Source: Sphingobium chungbukense (GTDB lineage Bacteria; Pseudomonadota; Alphaproteobacteria; Sphingomonadales; Sphingomonadaceae). From it: a stretch of DNA of 64,000 nt. The stretch covers positions 248,001 to 312,000 of the forward strand of contig NZ_LBIC01000004.1 in the NCBI RefSeq assembly GCF_001005725.1. Reading direction: 5' to 3'. Of the stretch, positions 1-9,917 are shown piece by piece. Below the pieces are notes generated by a model, which saw nothing but the letters and a program-made list of their open reading frames with translations, searched no databases and was not told where the DNA came from. The position numbers and the translations under genes were made by a program. The number at the start of each line of letters is the position of its first letter. The stretch's first letter is position 1.

Positions 1-2
1 TC

Positions 3-554
3 GTCATCCTGCCCGATGGCAGCCGGCAGATCCTGCGCGTCTATTTCCCTGGCGATTTCATCGGGTCGGCCAGCACCATATACAGCAAGGCGCCGGAATC
101 GCTGGTGGCCCTGTCCGACGCGATCATCTGTCCGTTCGACAAACATGCGTTGCGGCGGCTGCTGGAGGAATATCCGCGGGTCGCGGCCCTGCTGTTCCTG
201 CTCTCCAATGCGGAGCGCGTCGCGCTGACGGACCGGCTCGCCTCATTGGGGCGGACCTCGGCCAAGGCGCGGGTCGCCTCCTTCCTGCTCGATATCTTCG
301 ACCGGCTGCGGGTGACGGACGACAGCATCGTCGACAGCTTCGACCTGAAACTGACGCAGGAGGAGATTGGCGACGCCATCGGCCTCACCTCCGTCCATGT
401 GAACCGGATGATCCGGCGGATGGAGCAGGAAGGATTGATCGGCCGGGCGAATGGGCGGATCACGCTGCTCGACCTGGCGCGGCTGGAGGAAATCGGCCAT
501 TATACCAACCGGCACAAGGATATGGATCTGGACTGGGTTCCGTCCCTGAACTGA
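3..554 (+). CDS. Crp/Fnr family transcriptional regulator (5' end missing)
   Basis: The 3' part of a cyclic-nucleotide/redox sensor-type activator. The frame is open from the window edge, so the true start lies outside. The visible N-terminal part reads like the end of a cNMP-binding beta-roll (…VYFPGDFIGSAS…), followed by the long dimerisation helix. A Crp-type winged helix-turn-helix comes next, with the recognition region LTQEEIGDAIGLTSVHVNRM at about codons 117-136 of the fragment. No FNR-type cysteine cluster is visible here, but its usual N-terminal position is outside the window, so oxygen sensing can be neither claimed nor excluded. The next gene lies on the other strand, so this is probably the end of its transcript. 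Confidence 0.9.
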   Translation, partial: VILPDGSRQILRVYFPGDFIGSASTIYSKAPESLVALSDAIICPFDKHALRRLLEEYPRVAALLFLLSNAERVALTDRLASLGRTSAKARVASFLLDIFDRLRVTDDSIVDSFDLKLTQEEIGDAIGLTSVHVNRMIRRMEQEGLIGRANGRITLLDLARLEEIGHYTNRHKDMDLDWVPSLN

Positions 555-592
555 TACCGAGATGCGGGCTGGAACGCGCGCAGGATGTCCCG

Positions 593-1159
593 TCAGGCCA
601 GCAGTTCGACGTCCCAGTAGAGCCAGTCGTGCCAGCTTTCATGCAGATAGTTGGGCGGAAAGGCGCGGCCATGTTCCTGCAACTGCCAGCTCGTCGGGCG
701 GATCGGCGTCACATGCAGTTGCATATGCGCTTCCTTGGGCGTGCGCCCGCCCTTTTTGAGATTGCACGGGGAGCAGGCGGTGGCGACATTTTCCCATGTC
801 GTGCGGCCGCCCGCGCGGCGCGGGATCACATGGTCGAAGGTCAGGTCGCTGGGCGAACCGCAATATTGGCAGGCGAACTTGTCGCGCAGGAACAGGTTGA
901 AACGGGTGAAGGCGGGATGTTCCGACGGCTTCACATATTGCTTGAGCGCGATCACCGAGGGGATCTTCATCTGCAAGCTTGGGCTGTGCACTTCCCGTTC
1001 ATAGCTGGAGACGATGTCCACACGATCCAAAAAAACCGCCTTGATGGCGGTTTGCCAGGGCCAGAGGCTCAACGGATAATAGCTTAGGGGCGTGTAGTCC
1101 GCATTCAGAACCAGTGCCGGACAGTTTTCCGGATGTCGTATCAGGTCGGGATGGTACAT
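593..1159 (-). CDS. HNH endonuclease family protein
   Basis: A 188-residue protein with a complete HNH nuclease fold in its C-terminal half. CxxC (CQYCG) near residue 98 is followed by the catalytic DHVIPRRAGG segment, the Asn of the WEN step and a second CxxC (CSPCN), so both zinc-knuckle pairs and the catalytic His are present. Housekeeping HNH proteins of this length are widespread in Alphaproteobacteria and their substrate is unknown; nothing nearby suggests restriction or phage. The start is supported by GAAGGG about six bases upstream of the ATG. It is convergent with the Crp/Fnr gene and divergent from gluQ. Confidence 0.88.
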   Translation of the reverse strand: MYHPDLIRHPENCPALVLNADYTPLSYYPLSLWPWQTAIKAVFLDRVDIVSSYEREVHSPSLQMKIPSVIALKQYVKPSEHPAFTRFNLFLRDKFACQYCGSPSDLTFDHVIPRRAGGRTTWENVATACSPCNLKKGGRTPKEAHMQLHVTPIRPTSWQLQEHGRAFPPNYLHESWHDWLYWDVELLA

Positions 1160-1255
1160 ATATTACCCTTCAATCCCTTTCGCCGCCGCTCTGATCGACC
1201 AGAAACGTGACGGGCGCATGACAGCATTAACACCCCTACCCCGTCAAGGGCCTGT

Positions 1256-2164
1256 ATGATTCAATCGCATCAACCACAGCATATGGTGACTCGGTTCGCG
1301 CCAAGCCCCACCGGTAGGTTGCATATCGGCCATGGCTGGTCGGCATTGCTGGCGATGGACTTCGCGCGGGTCCGGGGCGGCACCCTCCGCCTGCGGATCG
1401 AGGACATAGACGGCACCCGCAGCCGTCCCGAGCATGTCGCGGGGATCATGGAGGATCTGCGCTGGCTTGGCATCGCCTGGGACGGCGAGATCATGTTCCA
1501 ATCGGCGCGGCTGGGGGATTATGATGCCGCACTGGGGCGATTGAAGAGGATGGGGCTGCTCTATCCCTGCTTCTGCACCCGCGCGGACATCCAGGCCCAA
1601 TGGGCCGCCAGCGCCAGCGCGCCGCATGGGCCGGAAGGGCCGGTCTATCCCGGAAGCTGCCGCGGACTGGCGGAAACGGAACGGTCGCAACGGATAGCGG
1701 CGGGCGAGCCGCATGCCTGGCGGATCGACATGGGGCGCGCCGTCGAGCGGGCCGGAACCCTGCATTGGGACGCTGCATCCCTTCATTCCGATCGAACGCG
1801 GGCGGTGGAAGCGAGACCGCTGCTGGCGGGCGACGTCGTGCTTGCGCGCAAGGATGCGCCGGCCAGCTATCACCTCTCCTGCACGCTGGACGACGCGGCG
1901 ATGGGGGTCAGCCATGTGTTGCGTGGCGACGATCTGCTGGGGGCGAGCGATATCCACCGCTTGATCCAGGCGCTGCTCGACCTCCCCTCGCCCACTTATA
2001 TCCACCATCCGCTGCTGGTGGGGCCGGATGGCAGGCGGCTTGCCAAGCGCGACGGTTCGATCGCGCTCGCCGATCTGCGGGCGCAGGGCGCCGATCCGCG
2101 ACAACTGGCCGACGATCTGCGCCAGGCGCGCTTTCCGATTGGCATTTCGCTGGGGAGCGCCTAG
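1256..2164 (+). CDS. gluQ: glutamyl-Q tRNA(Asp) synthetase
   Basis: A truncated GluRS paralogue that attaches glutamate to the queuosine base of tRNA(Asp) instead of to the tRNA 3' end. The class I HIGH motif (LHIGHG) is at residues 22-27 and a KMSKS-like LAKRD at about 262-266. The zinc ligands of the family appear as CxC (105-107) and a YPGSC segment ending at 135. The length of 302 residues and the absence of an anticodon-binding domain distinguish it from a true GluRS. The first ATG is used, but an internal ATG at 1283 gives the more usual N-terminus MVTRFAPSPTG and may be the real start. The HIG1 gene follows after 9 bases. Confidence 0.92.
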   Translation: MIQSHQPQHMVTRFAPSPTGRLHIGHGWSALLAMDFARVRGGTLRLRIEDIDGTRSRPEHVAGIMEDLRWLGIAWDGEIMFQSARLGDYDAALGRLKRMGLLYPCFCTRADIQAQWAASASAPHGPEGPVYPGSCRGLAETERSQRIAAGEPHAWRIDMGRAVERAGTLHWDAASLHSDRTRAVEARPLLAGDVVLARKDAPASYHLSCTLDDAAMGVSHVLRGDDLLGASDIHRLIQALLDLPSPTYIHHPLLVGPDGRRLAKRDGSIALADLRAQGADPRQLADDLRQARFPIGISLGSA

Positions 2165-2173
2165 ATTCACGCC

Positions 2174-2407
2174 ATGAACACCGTGCTTGTCATTGCCCTG
2201 ATCCTGGCCATGGGCGCCACCCTGTTCGCGCTGATCCGGGGCATCATCGCCTTCTTGCAGGCGACCAAGGAACAGCTCAACTCGCCGGAAAGCGGCCCCA
2301 GTTCGTCCAGCCTGAAACAGAACAGGATGATGATGAACCGCATCCTGTTCCAGGCCGTTGCGGTGATCATCGTCGCCATATTGCTGCTGATGAAGGGCAA
2401 CAACTGA
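2174..2407 (+). CDS. HIG1-domain / twin-transmembrane small protein
   Basis: A 77-residue protein with two hydrophobic helices (about residues 3-27 and 55-73) joined by a polar Gln/Ser-rich loop. This is the layout of bacterial HIG1 (hypoxia-induced gene 1) proteins; mitochondrial relatives associate with cytochrome oxidase, and the bacterial role is not established. It lies 9 bases after gluQ and 4 bases before the adenosyltransferase gene, so the three are probably co-transcribed. The gluQ/HIG1/adenosyltransferase order does not point to one pathway. Confidence 0.75.
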   Translation: MNTVLVIALILAMGATLFALIRGIIAFLQATKEQLNSPESGPSSSSLKQNRMMMNRILFQAVAVIIVAILLLMKGNN

Positions 2408-2411
2408 CCCC

Positions 2412-2981
2412 ATGGTCAAGCTCAACAAGATCTACACCCGCACCGGCGACGCGGGCACGACGGGCCTTGTCGACGGATCGCGCCTGCCCAAGCATGCGCC
2501 GCGCATGCGGGCGGTCGGCGACGTGGACGAGGCGAACAGCGCCATCGGCCTGGCCATCGTGGCGATCGGTGACGGGCCGGAAGCGGCGTGGCTGACCACC
2601 ATCCAGAACGACCTGTTCGACCTGGGCGCGGACCTCGCCACGCCGATCCCCGAGGGCGCGGACGAACCCTGGGCGCTGCGCATCGTCGCGTCGCAGGTCA
2701 AGCGGCTGGAGGACCAGATCGACGCCATGAACGCCGAGCTGGCGCCGCTGGACAGCTTCATCCTGCCGGGCGGATCGCCCGCCGCCGCCGCCGTGCATCT
2801 CGCCCGGGCGGTCACGCGCCGGGCCGAGCGCGCCGCCACCGCCGCGACCGATGAAACGGCGCTCAATCCCCAGGCGCTGGCCTATCTCAACCGGCTGTCC
2901 GATCTGTTGTTCGTGATGGCGCGCCGGCTCAACGGCAACGGCGCGGGCGACGTCAAATGGGTGCCGGGCGCCTCGCGCTGA
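2412..2981 (+). CDS. pduO: cob(I)yrinic acid a,c-diamide adenosyltransferase, PduO type
   Basis: Transfers the 5'-deoxyadenosyl group of ATP to cob(I)alamin to make adenosylcobalamin. The N-terminal ATP-binding signature of PduO-type enzymes, TRTGDAGTTGL, is at about residues 9-19. The middle has GDVDEANSAIG, and the C-terminal helix contains the conserved RRAERA segment and NRLSDLLFVMAR. The 189-residue length is normal. No other cobalamin genes are in the window, so it probably serves salvage or a distant pathway. It closes the short gluQ operon. Confidence 0.93.
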   Translation: MVKLNKIYTRTGDAGTTGLVDGSRLPKHAPRMRAVGDVDEANSAIGLAIVAIGDGPEAAWLTTIQNDLFDLGADLATPIPEGADEPWALRIVASQVKRLEDQIDAMNAELAPLDSFILPGGSPAAAAVHLARAVTRRAERAATAATDETALNPQALAYLNRLSDLLFVMARRLNGNGAGDVKWVPGASR

Positions 2982-3096
2982 TATTCGCTCGCTCTGATAT
3001 TTGATTGCCGCATTCCGCGAGCGGCCGGCCGCGGCCTGCCTCTCCATCCTTAACGGCTCGACTCGCGCGCCGCACGGTTCGTCCATGGGGCGGCCG

Positions 3097-3104
3097 TTAA
3101 CCAT
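3097..3104. promoter_or_regulatory. candidate CtrA half-site upstream of a diguanylate cyclase
   Basis: TTAACCAT, the 8-base half-site described for the cell-cycle regulator CtrA in Caulobacter, lies 67 bases upstream of the GGDEF gene start in a 189-base intergenic gap. A further TTAAC occurs at 3050-3054. CtrA binding is inferred from the motif only. Confidence 0.35.
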
Positions 3105-3170
3105 TCCCCTTCACCTTGGATTTACGCGCCGCCCCAATTTTGAGCGCGATTTCAACGACGGGCCTCAGGG

Positions 3171-4046
3171 ATGCAGTTCTACCGCGCGACCTCCTTCCTC
3201 TTTCCGCATTCCTTGCGCCGCCGCCTCTTCGCGCTGTGCCTCGTCACCACCCATATGCCGTTGCTGGGCTATATCGGCTGGGGCTTGGCGACAGGGCGGA
3301 TCGCCTGGGCGGAGTGCATCATCCTGATCCTTGCCACCATGGCGGGCGCTGCGGGGGCGTTGATCGGCATCGGCGCGCTGCTGGACCCGATCCACGCGCT
3401 GGTCGATGCGCGGGATGAGGGCGACGCGCCGCGCCCGGAACGCGGCGGCACGCCAACCCTGCCGACGGTCGGCGACATCATCGCCAGGCTGTTCGCCGGG
3501 ATGAGCCGGGCCGCGCATCCCGCACGGGAGATCGATGAACGCAACATCGCGGCGCAGGAGGACCCGCTGACCGGTATCGCCAACCGGCGCGGTTTCCTGG
3601 CGCAGCTCGACACCCTACCCCACGCCCGGCGCCGGGGCTGCATCGCGATCATCGACATCGATCATTTCAAGCAGGTCAACGACCAGCTCGGCCATGATGG
3701 GGGCGACCATGTGCTCGGCGATTTCGCGGCCCGCCTGTCATCGCAGACACGCCGCATCGACCTGATCGGCCGCTGGGGCGGGGAGGAATTCGCGATCTTC
3801 TACCAGGACGCGATCGAGGATGAGGCAAGCTGGTCGCTTGCCCGCATGGCCGACCGGATGCGGCAGGAACCGGTCGGCCGGGTGAACGGCCAACCGATCA
3901 GCTTTTCAGCGGGGCTGTGCGCCTGGCGCGGTGGTCCGGTGACGGCGGCGATCGCCCAGGCGGAAGAGGCGCTGCATCGCGCCAAGCGGTCCGGGCGGGA
4001 TCAGATCCGGCGGGCCGAACGCCCTTCCACTCAGGCCTATGGTTAG
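3171..4046 (+). CDS. membrane-anchored diguanylate cyclase (GGDEF)
   Basis: Predicted to make cyclic di-GMP from two GTP. Residues 1-80 hold two hydrophobic segments, then a short linker and a GGDEF domain starting at DPLTGIANRRGF. The active-site signature is intact as GGEEF. It is preceded at the standard five-residue spacing by RRID, a canonical RxxD inhibitory site, so product feedback inhibition is expected. The metal-binding DIDHFKQVND is also intact. No PAS, GAF or other sensor domain is seen, so any input comes through the membrane segment or gene regulation. It stands alone between unrelated genes, with a CtrA-type half-site upstream. Confidence 0.9.
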   Translation: MQFYRATSFLFPHSLRRRLFALCLVTTHMPLLGYIGWGLATGRIAWAECIILILATMAGAAGALIGIGALLDPIHALVDARDEGDAPRPERGGTPTLPTVGDIIARLFAGMSRAAHPAREIDERNIAAQEDPLTGIANRRGFLAQLDTLPHARRRGCIAIIDIDHFKQVNDQLGHDGGDHVLGDFAARLSSQTRRIDLIGRWGGEEFAIFYQDAIEDEASWSLARMADRMRQEPVGRVNGQPISFSAGLCAWRGGPVTAAIAQAEEALHRAKRSGRDQIRRAERPSTQAYG

Positions 4047-4079
4047 CAGGAGACACGGTGATCGAAGGATCGGGCGCCG

Positions 4080-4550
4080 TCACCCCATGCCCCTTCCGAA
4101 GGGTAGCAGCGCCTCATAAACGGGGAGCGGCGGTTTGCCCGCCACCGGAACCCCACGCCGCATCAGAAAGGCATGGCGCACGATTTCCGCCTGCTGCTCC
4201 AGCCCATAACGATCGAAGGGCCGTCCCGGCACGATCTCATAGCCATAGCGGCAAAAGGGATGGCGCATCAGCGGCAGATACCATTTACCCCCGCGCTGGG
4301 CCTGCCAGACATGCGTCATCTCATGGATGAAATGCCCCTGGATATGCAGCGGCGTGTCGCAGAAATCCGTGCAGAACAGGCCTCCCGCTGGATGGAACCA
4401 GAGATCGCCGTCGGGCGCCATGGTGACGCCTTTGGGCTGGAAAGGCCACCATTTGCGATTATGCACCCTGACACGGCCGTAATCGATCGCCTGCCCGAAG
4501 ACCGATCGGGCGAGAGCGGCCTCCGCCACCGTCAGCGGGCGAGCGGTCAA
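4080..4550 (-). CDS. HExxH putative metalloprotein, 'vgr-related' family
   Basis: A 156-residue protein with HEMTHVWQ at about residues 76-83, a zincin-type HExxH. The flanking sequence (LHIQGHFIHEMTHVWQAQRG) resembles the family often labelled 'vgr related protein' in sphingomonads. There is no signal peptide and no type VI spike domain, so the vgr name should not be taken as function. Its start overlaps the stop of the upstream PCu(A)C gene by four bases (ATGA), so the two are translationally coupled. A peptidase role is inferred only from the HExxH. Confidence 0.65.
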   Translation of the reverse strand: MTARPLTVAEAALARSVFGQAIDYGRVRVHNRKWWPFQPKGVTMAPDGDLWFHPAGGLFCTDFCDTPLHIQGHFIHEMTHVWQAQRGGKWYLPLMRHPFCRYGYEIVPGRPFDRYGLEQQAEIVRHAFLMRRGVPVAGKPPLPVYEALLPFGRGMG

Positions 4551-5020
4551 TGGGCCTTGTGGTCGTCGGGGCTGGGCGCACTGGCAGGCGCAGCGGCGCC
4601 GGGCTTCTCGATGATGGCATCGACCAGCAGGCGGTCGCCATTGGCAAGCAGGAAGGTGAGCGTCATCTTGCCCCGGCCGATCGCGGTGTCGTTGACGCCC
4701 CAGAGCATCAGATGCTTGCCGCCCGGCGCGAAGGCGACCTTCGACTTGGCGGGGATGGGAACGCTTTCGATCGGCTTCATCGTCATCTTGCCGCCCTCGC
4801 TCATGCTCTCATGCATCTCGACCTTGAGCGCGTAATCGGTCAGCACGCCGCGCAGGGCCGTGTCCGCATCGCCGCCATGGGCGATGAAATAGCCGGAGGA
4901 CGGCATGTCCTTATTGGGGCTGAGGCGCACCCAGGCCTGGTCGACATAGGTGGGCGCGGGGTCGCCGCAGGCCGCCAGTGCGAGGGGTGCAAGGAGGATC
5001 GGGGTAAAATAAGAGCGCAT
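4547..5020 (-). CDS. PCu(A)C copper chaperone, lipoprotein
   Basis: A periplasmic copper chaperone (DUF461/PCu(A)C), a family that delivers Cu(I) to cytochrome oxidase or to copper-handling proteins. The ATG at 5020 is chosen because it gives a short hydrophobic leader ending in the lipobox LAAC at about residues 14-17; a longer frame upstream has no signal peptide. The copper-binding pattern is present: MHESMSEGGKMTMKP followed about 20 residues later by KHLMLWG, which supplies the His and Met ligands. The mature protein would be about 140 residues. It is coupled to the HExxH gene downstream and diverges from dnaK. Confidence 0.9.
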   Translation of the reverse strand: MRSYFTPILLAPLALAACGDPAPTYVDQAWVRLSPNKDMPSSGYFIAHGGDADTALRGVLTDYALKVEMHESMSEGGKMTMKPIESVPIPAKSKVAFAPGGKHLMLWGVNDTAIGRGKMTLTFLLANGDRLLVDAIIEKPGAAAPASAPSPDDHKAH

Positions 5021-5080
5021 CGACAAGGCTTTCGTGACTGTCTCGTTTCCGGTCGATTGACTAGCTAATCTCCACAGCTT

Positions 5081-5108
5081 CTTGTGCCAAGCAAAAGCGC
5101 GCCTATAT
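5081..5108 (+). promoter_or_regulatory. RpoH (sigma-32) heat-shock promoter of dnaK
   Basis: CTTG at 5081-5084, a 17-base spacer, then CCTATAT at 5102-5108. This fits the alphaproteobacterial heat-shock consensus CTTG-N17/18-CYTATNT and sits about 90 bases upstream of the dnaK ATG, the expected place for a heat-inducible dnaKJ operon. Confidence 0.75.
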
Positions 5109-5196
5109 CCCTTTCGCAAACGGCCTTGCCTTGGCGCTTTCGTGAGGTATGGGGCCGTCAACCGCTGAATGTGATTTGGGGTTCAAAGAGGACAAG

Positions 5197-7095
<1,899 letters not shown>

Positions 7096-7106
7096 GCTGA
7101 TGTGCT

Positions 7107-7141
7107 TGCCCCGTCAGGACTGTTATGGGCTTGACGGGGCA
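7107..7141 (+). terminator. stable hairpin between dnaK and dnaJ (attenuator or processing site)
   Basis: A perfect 10-base inverted repeat: TGCCCCGTCA at 7107-7116 pairs with TGACGGGGCA at 7132-7141, with a 15-base loop. There is no U-run after it, so full rho-independent termination is unlikely. A hairpin here would lower dnaJ relative to dnaK by partial termination or by protecting the dnaK 3' end, as is usual in dnaKJ operons. Confidence 0.55.
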
Positions 7142-7158
7142 GGGACGCCGGGGGCGAG

Positions 7159-8292
7159 ATGAGCACCGAAATCGATTATTACGAACTGCTCGAAATTGAG
7201 CGCACGGCCGATGCCGGGGCTATCAAGAGCGCTTATCGCAAGCTGGCGATGAAATATCACCCCGACAAGACCGGGGGCTGCGCCGACAGCGAGGCCAAGT
7301 TCAAGGCCGTTTCCGAGGCCTATGAATGCCTGAAGGACCCGCAGAAGCGGGCGGCCTATGACCGGTTCGGTCATGCGGCGTTCCAGAATGGCGGCGCGGG
7401 CTTTGGCGGCGGGCGCGGCGGCGCGGGTGGCTTTTCCGACCTGGGCGATATTTTCGAGACGATCTTCGGTCAGGCGGCTGGCGGTTTCGGCGGCGGCGGG
7501 CGACAGGCCCAGCGGCGCGGCGCGGACCTGCGCTACGACATGGAAATCACGCTGGACGACGCCTATCACGGCAAGAAGACCGAGATCGAGATCGAAGTCT
7601 CCGCGTCTTGCGAAAGCTGCGATGGGTCCGGCGCACAGCCCGGCACGGGGGTCAAGAGCTGCGGCACCTGCCACGGCCATGGCCAGGTGCGGGCGCAACA
7701 AGGCTTCTTCGTGGTCGAGCGGACCTGTCCGTCCTGCCATGGCGCGGGCCAGGTGATCGAAAGCCCCTGCCGCTCGTGCCGGGGCGAGGGACGGGTGGAC
7801 AAGCCCAAGACCCTGTCCGTCAACATCCCCGCCGGTGTCGACGAAGGCACACGCATCCGCCTGTCGGGCGAGGGCGAGGCCGGGGCACGCGGCGCGCCCG
7901 CGGGCGACCTCTATATCTTCCTGCATGTGAAGCGGCATGCGATCTTCGAGCGGGATGGGACGACTTTGTTCGCCCGCGCGCCTGTGAGCATCACGACGGC
8001 GGCTCTGGGCGGCGTGATCGAAGTGCCGGGCCTCGATGGCCAGCGGCACGAGATCAAGATCCCGAGCGGCATCCAGTCGGGCAAGCAGATCCGCCAGCGT
8101 GGCGCGGGCATGCCGGTGCTGAACGGGCGCGGACAGGGCGACCTGGTGATCCAGGTCGATGTCGAGACCCCGACCAAGCTGACCGCCAAGCAGCGCGAAT
8201 TGCTGGAAGCCTTTCGTGAGACGGAGACGGGCGAGGAATGCCCGCAGTCGACGGGGTTCTTCAGCAAGCTCAAGGAATTGTGGGGGGATTGA
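7159..8292 (+). CDS. dnaJ: molecular chaperone DnaJ (Hsp40)
   Basis: Type I Hsp40 co-chaperone that stimulates the DnaK ATPase and delivers substrates. All type I parts are present: a J-domain with HPD (KYHPDK at about residues 32-37); a Gly/Phe-rich segment (about 78-115); four CxxCxGxG zinc motifs ([32 protein letters not shown], about 152-210); then the C-terminal substrate domains. The 377-residue length is normal. Probably co-transcribed with dnaK. It is convergent with the permease gene and followed by a double-hairpin repeat. Confidence 0.98.
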   Translation: MSTEIDYYELLEIERTADAGAIKSAYRKLAMKYHPDKTGGCADSEAKFKAVSEAYECLKDPQKRAAYDRFGHAAFQNGGAGFGGGRGGAGGFSDLGDIFETIFGQAAGGFGGGGRQAQRRGADLRYDMEITLDDAYHGKKTEIEIEVSASCESCDGSGAQPGTGVKSCGTCHGHGQVRAQQGFFVVERTCPSCHGAGQVIESPCRSCRGEGRVDKPKTLSVNIPAGVDEGTRIRLSGEGEAGARGAPAGDLYIFLHVKRHAIFERDGTTLFARAPVSITTAALGGVIEVPGLDGQRHEIKIPSGIQSGKQIRQRGAGMPVLNGRGQGDLVIQVDVETPTKLTAKQRELLEAFRETETGEECPQSTGFFSKLKELWGD

Positions 8293-8310
8293 TTTCTCCC
8301 CGCTTCCTTT

Positions 8311-8413
8311 AGAGCGATTTCCAAGCGATCGGAACCGATCGCTGGTTGAGAATCGCGGCAGACAAAAGGCTTGGAGCGGCGATCTGATTCAATCAGATCG
8401 CAAACCGCTCCAA
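8311..8413. repeat. two-hairpin intergenic repeat, copy A
   Basis: 103 bases between convergent genes. Hairpin 1 has 9-base arms at 8324-8332 and 8335-8343 around AA, within GGAACCG. Hairpin 2 has outer arms TTGGAGCGG (8371-8379) and CCGCTCCAA (8405-8413) enclosing a perfect inner palindrome, 8380-8389 with 8391-8400. It begins AGAGC and has the same plan as the copy at 37635-37738, so it is a dispersed repeat that may also act as a bidirectional terminator. Confidence 0.75.
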
Positions 8414-8432
8414 GGCGCACAAAGCGCCAAAT

Positions 8433-9710
8433 TTACCTGTTCCCGCGTTCCCGCTGCGCCCAGGCGTAAAAGGGAAATCCCCCCGCCATCAGCAGGAAGC
8501 TGGCGCCACTGGGCACCAGCCCGGCGCCCCAGAGCGTCCAGAGCGCATAGCCAAGCCCGATCAGCGCCACCGGAACCACCAGCCGGAACCTGAGCGCCGC
8601 CAGCGCGCATCCGACATAGAGCCAGAGCGTGGCCGAGGTCGACAGCAGCGCCATCGCCGTGAACAGCGCGACCAGCCCTTGCAGGCTGTTGGCGATCAGC
8701 ATCAGCGTCCCCAGCGCGCAGGACAGCAGCAATGCGCGGACCGGCGTGCCGCGTGCGTTGGCTCCCGCCAGCCAGCGCGGCAGTTCGCCGCCCCGCGCCA
8801 TGGCGAGCGGCACTTCGCCTTGCAACAGAGTCCAGCCGTTGAGGGCGCCAAGGCAACTGATGGTGGCGAAGGCGGCGATCAGATGCGCGGGGCCAGGCGA
8901 CCAATAATGAGCGACGAAGGCAGCGAAGGGAGAACCGGACTGGCTTTCCGCCGCCGGTAAGGTGAGCGCTATGCCCGAGCAGACGAGCAGATAGATGAGT
9001 CCCGTGACCGCCGTGCCGATCAGCGTGGCGCGGGGGATGGTCCGGGCGGGATCGCGCACCTTGTCGGCGGCGACACTGGCGGATTCGAAGCCGAGCAAGG
9101 CCCAGAGGGTCAGCGCGGCCGAGGCCGTGATCCCGGCGCCGGTGAAACCGTGCGCGGGGAAGGGTGCGACCTCCGCCTTGCCGCTGCCCAGCATGAGGGC
9201 GAGCAGGATGAGAACCACGACGATCGGGATCAGCTTGAGCGCGGTGGTGGCGAGCTGGGTCAGGCCCACCGCCCGCGCGCCGATCAGGTTGACGCCGGTC
9301 GTGGTCCATAGAAAGGCGATCGATACCAGCGCTCCGACGCCCGGGCGGTTCAGCGCGGGCAGGATGCTGCTGAGATTGGCGGCAGCGGCGACGGCGATGG
9401 TGACATTGGTGAAGATCACCGAAATCCAGTAGATCCAGCCGATCGCGAAGCCGGCAAGCGGGCCATAGGCGCGGGTGATGAACTGCGCCGTGCCGCCGGC
9501 ATCGGGCATCAGGACCGTCAACCGCGCGATGACATAGGCCAGGACCAGCGATCCCGCGATGGTGAAGACCCAGCCCGCCACCGCGTCCCAACCAAAGGGC
9601 GCGAGCGAGGCAGGCAGCAGGAACACGCCCGACCCGATCATATTGCCCATCACCAGCGCGATGCAGGCGGCAAGACCCAAGGTGCGGCTGGTGGAGGGAG
9701 GCATGTTCAT
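8433..9710 (-). CDS. APC superfamily amino-acid permease
   Basis: A 425-residue integral membrane protein with about 12 hydrophobic segments. The N-terminal pattern LGLAACIALVMGNMIGSGVFLLPASLAPFG is the conserved first helix of the amino acid-polyamine-organocation family, whose unwound GSG region binds the substrate backbone. Later segments (GGTAQFITRAYGPLAGFAIGW, LTLWALLGFESASVAADKVRDPART) match the helix 3 and helix 6 regions of basic amino-acid/polyamine antiporters. Substrate cannot be assigned from sequence alone. The gene is monocistronic; it converges on dnaJ and diverges from egtB. Confidence 0.88.
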   Translation of the reverse strand: MNMPPSTSRTLGLAACIALVMGNMIGSGVFLLPASLAPFGWDAVAGWVFTIAGSLVLAYVIARLTVLMPDAGGTAQFITRAYGPLAGFAIGWIYWISVIFTNVTIAVAAAANLSSILPALNRPGVGALVSIAFLWTTTGVNLIGARAVGLTQLATTALKLIPIVVVLILLALMLGSGKAEVAPFPAHGFTGAGITASAALTLWALLGFESASVAADKVRDPARTIPRATLIGTAVTGLIYLLVCSGIALTLPAAESQSGSPFAAFVAHYWSPGPAHLIAAFATISCLGALNGWTLLQGEVPLAMARGGELPRWLAGANARGTPVRALLLSCALGTLMLIANSLQGLVALFTAMALLSTSATLWLYVGCALAALRFRLVVPVALIGLGYALWTLWGAGLVPSGASFLLMAGGFPFYAWAQRERGNR

Positions 9711-9917
9711 GACTCAGCCTGGGGTTCGCGCATCGGCCATTCATGGGCTTATGCAGCGCGCGGCGCAATGGAGGCGGGAGCGGGATTTTCGAAACAAGGC
9801 ATCGCAAAGCCGGCGTCCGGAAATGACAAGCCCCCCTTCCCCGGCCGGAGTCGGAACATAACCACCCTTCGTGCGATTCCCTTGCGAGAGCGGATCAACC
9901 GTATCGGAGGGGCATGG

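Noticed and set aside
9853-9877. EcfG-like promoter (GGAAC-N16-CGAT) upstream of egtB
   Set aside because: The -10 half differs from the CGTT consensus, so it is too weak to annotate.
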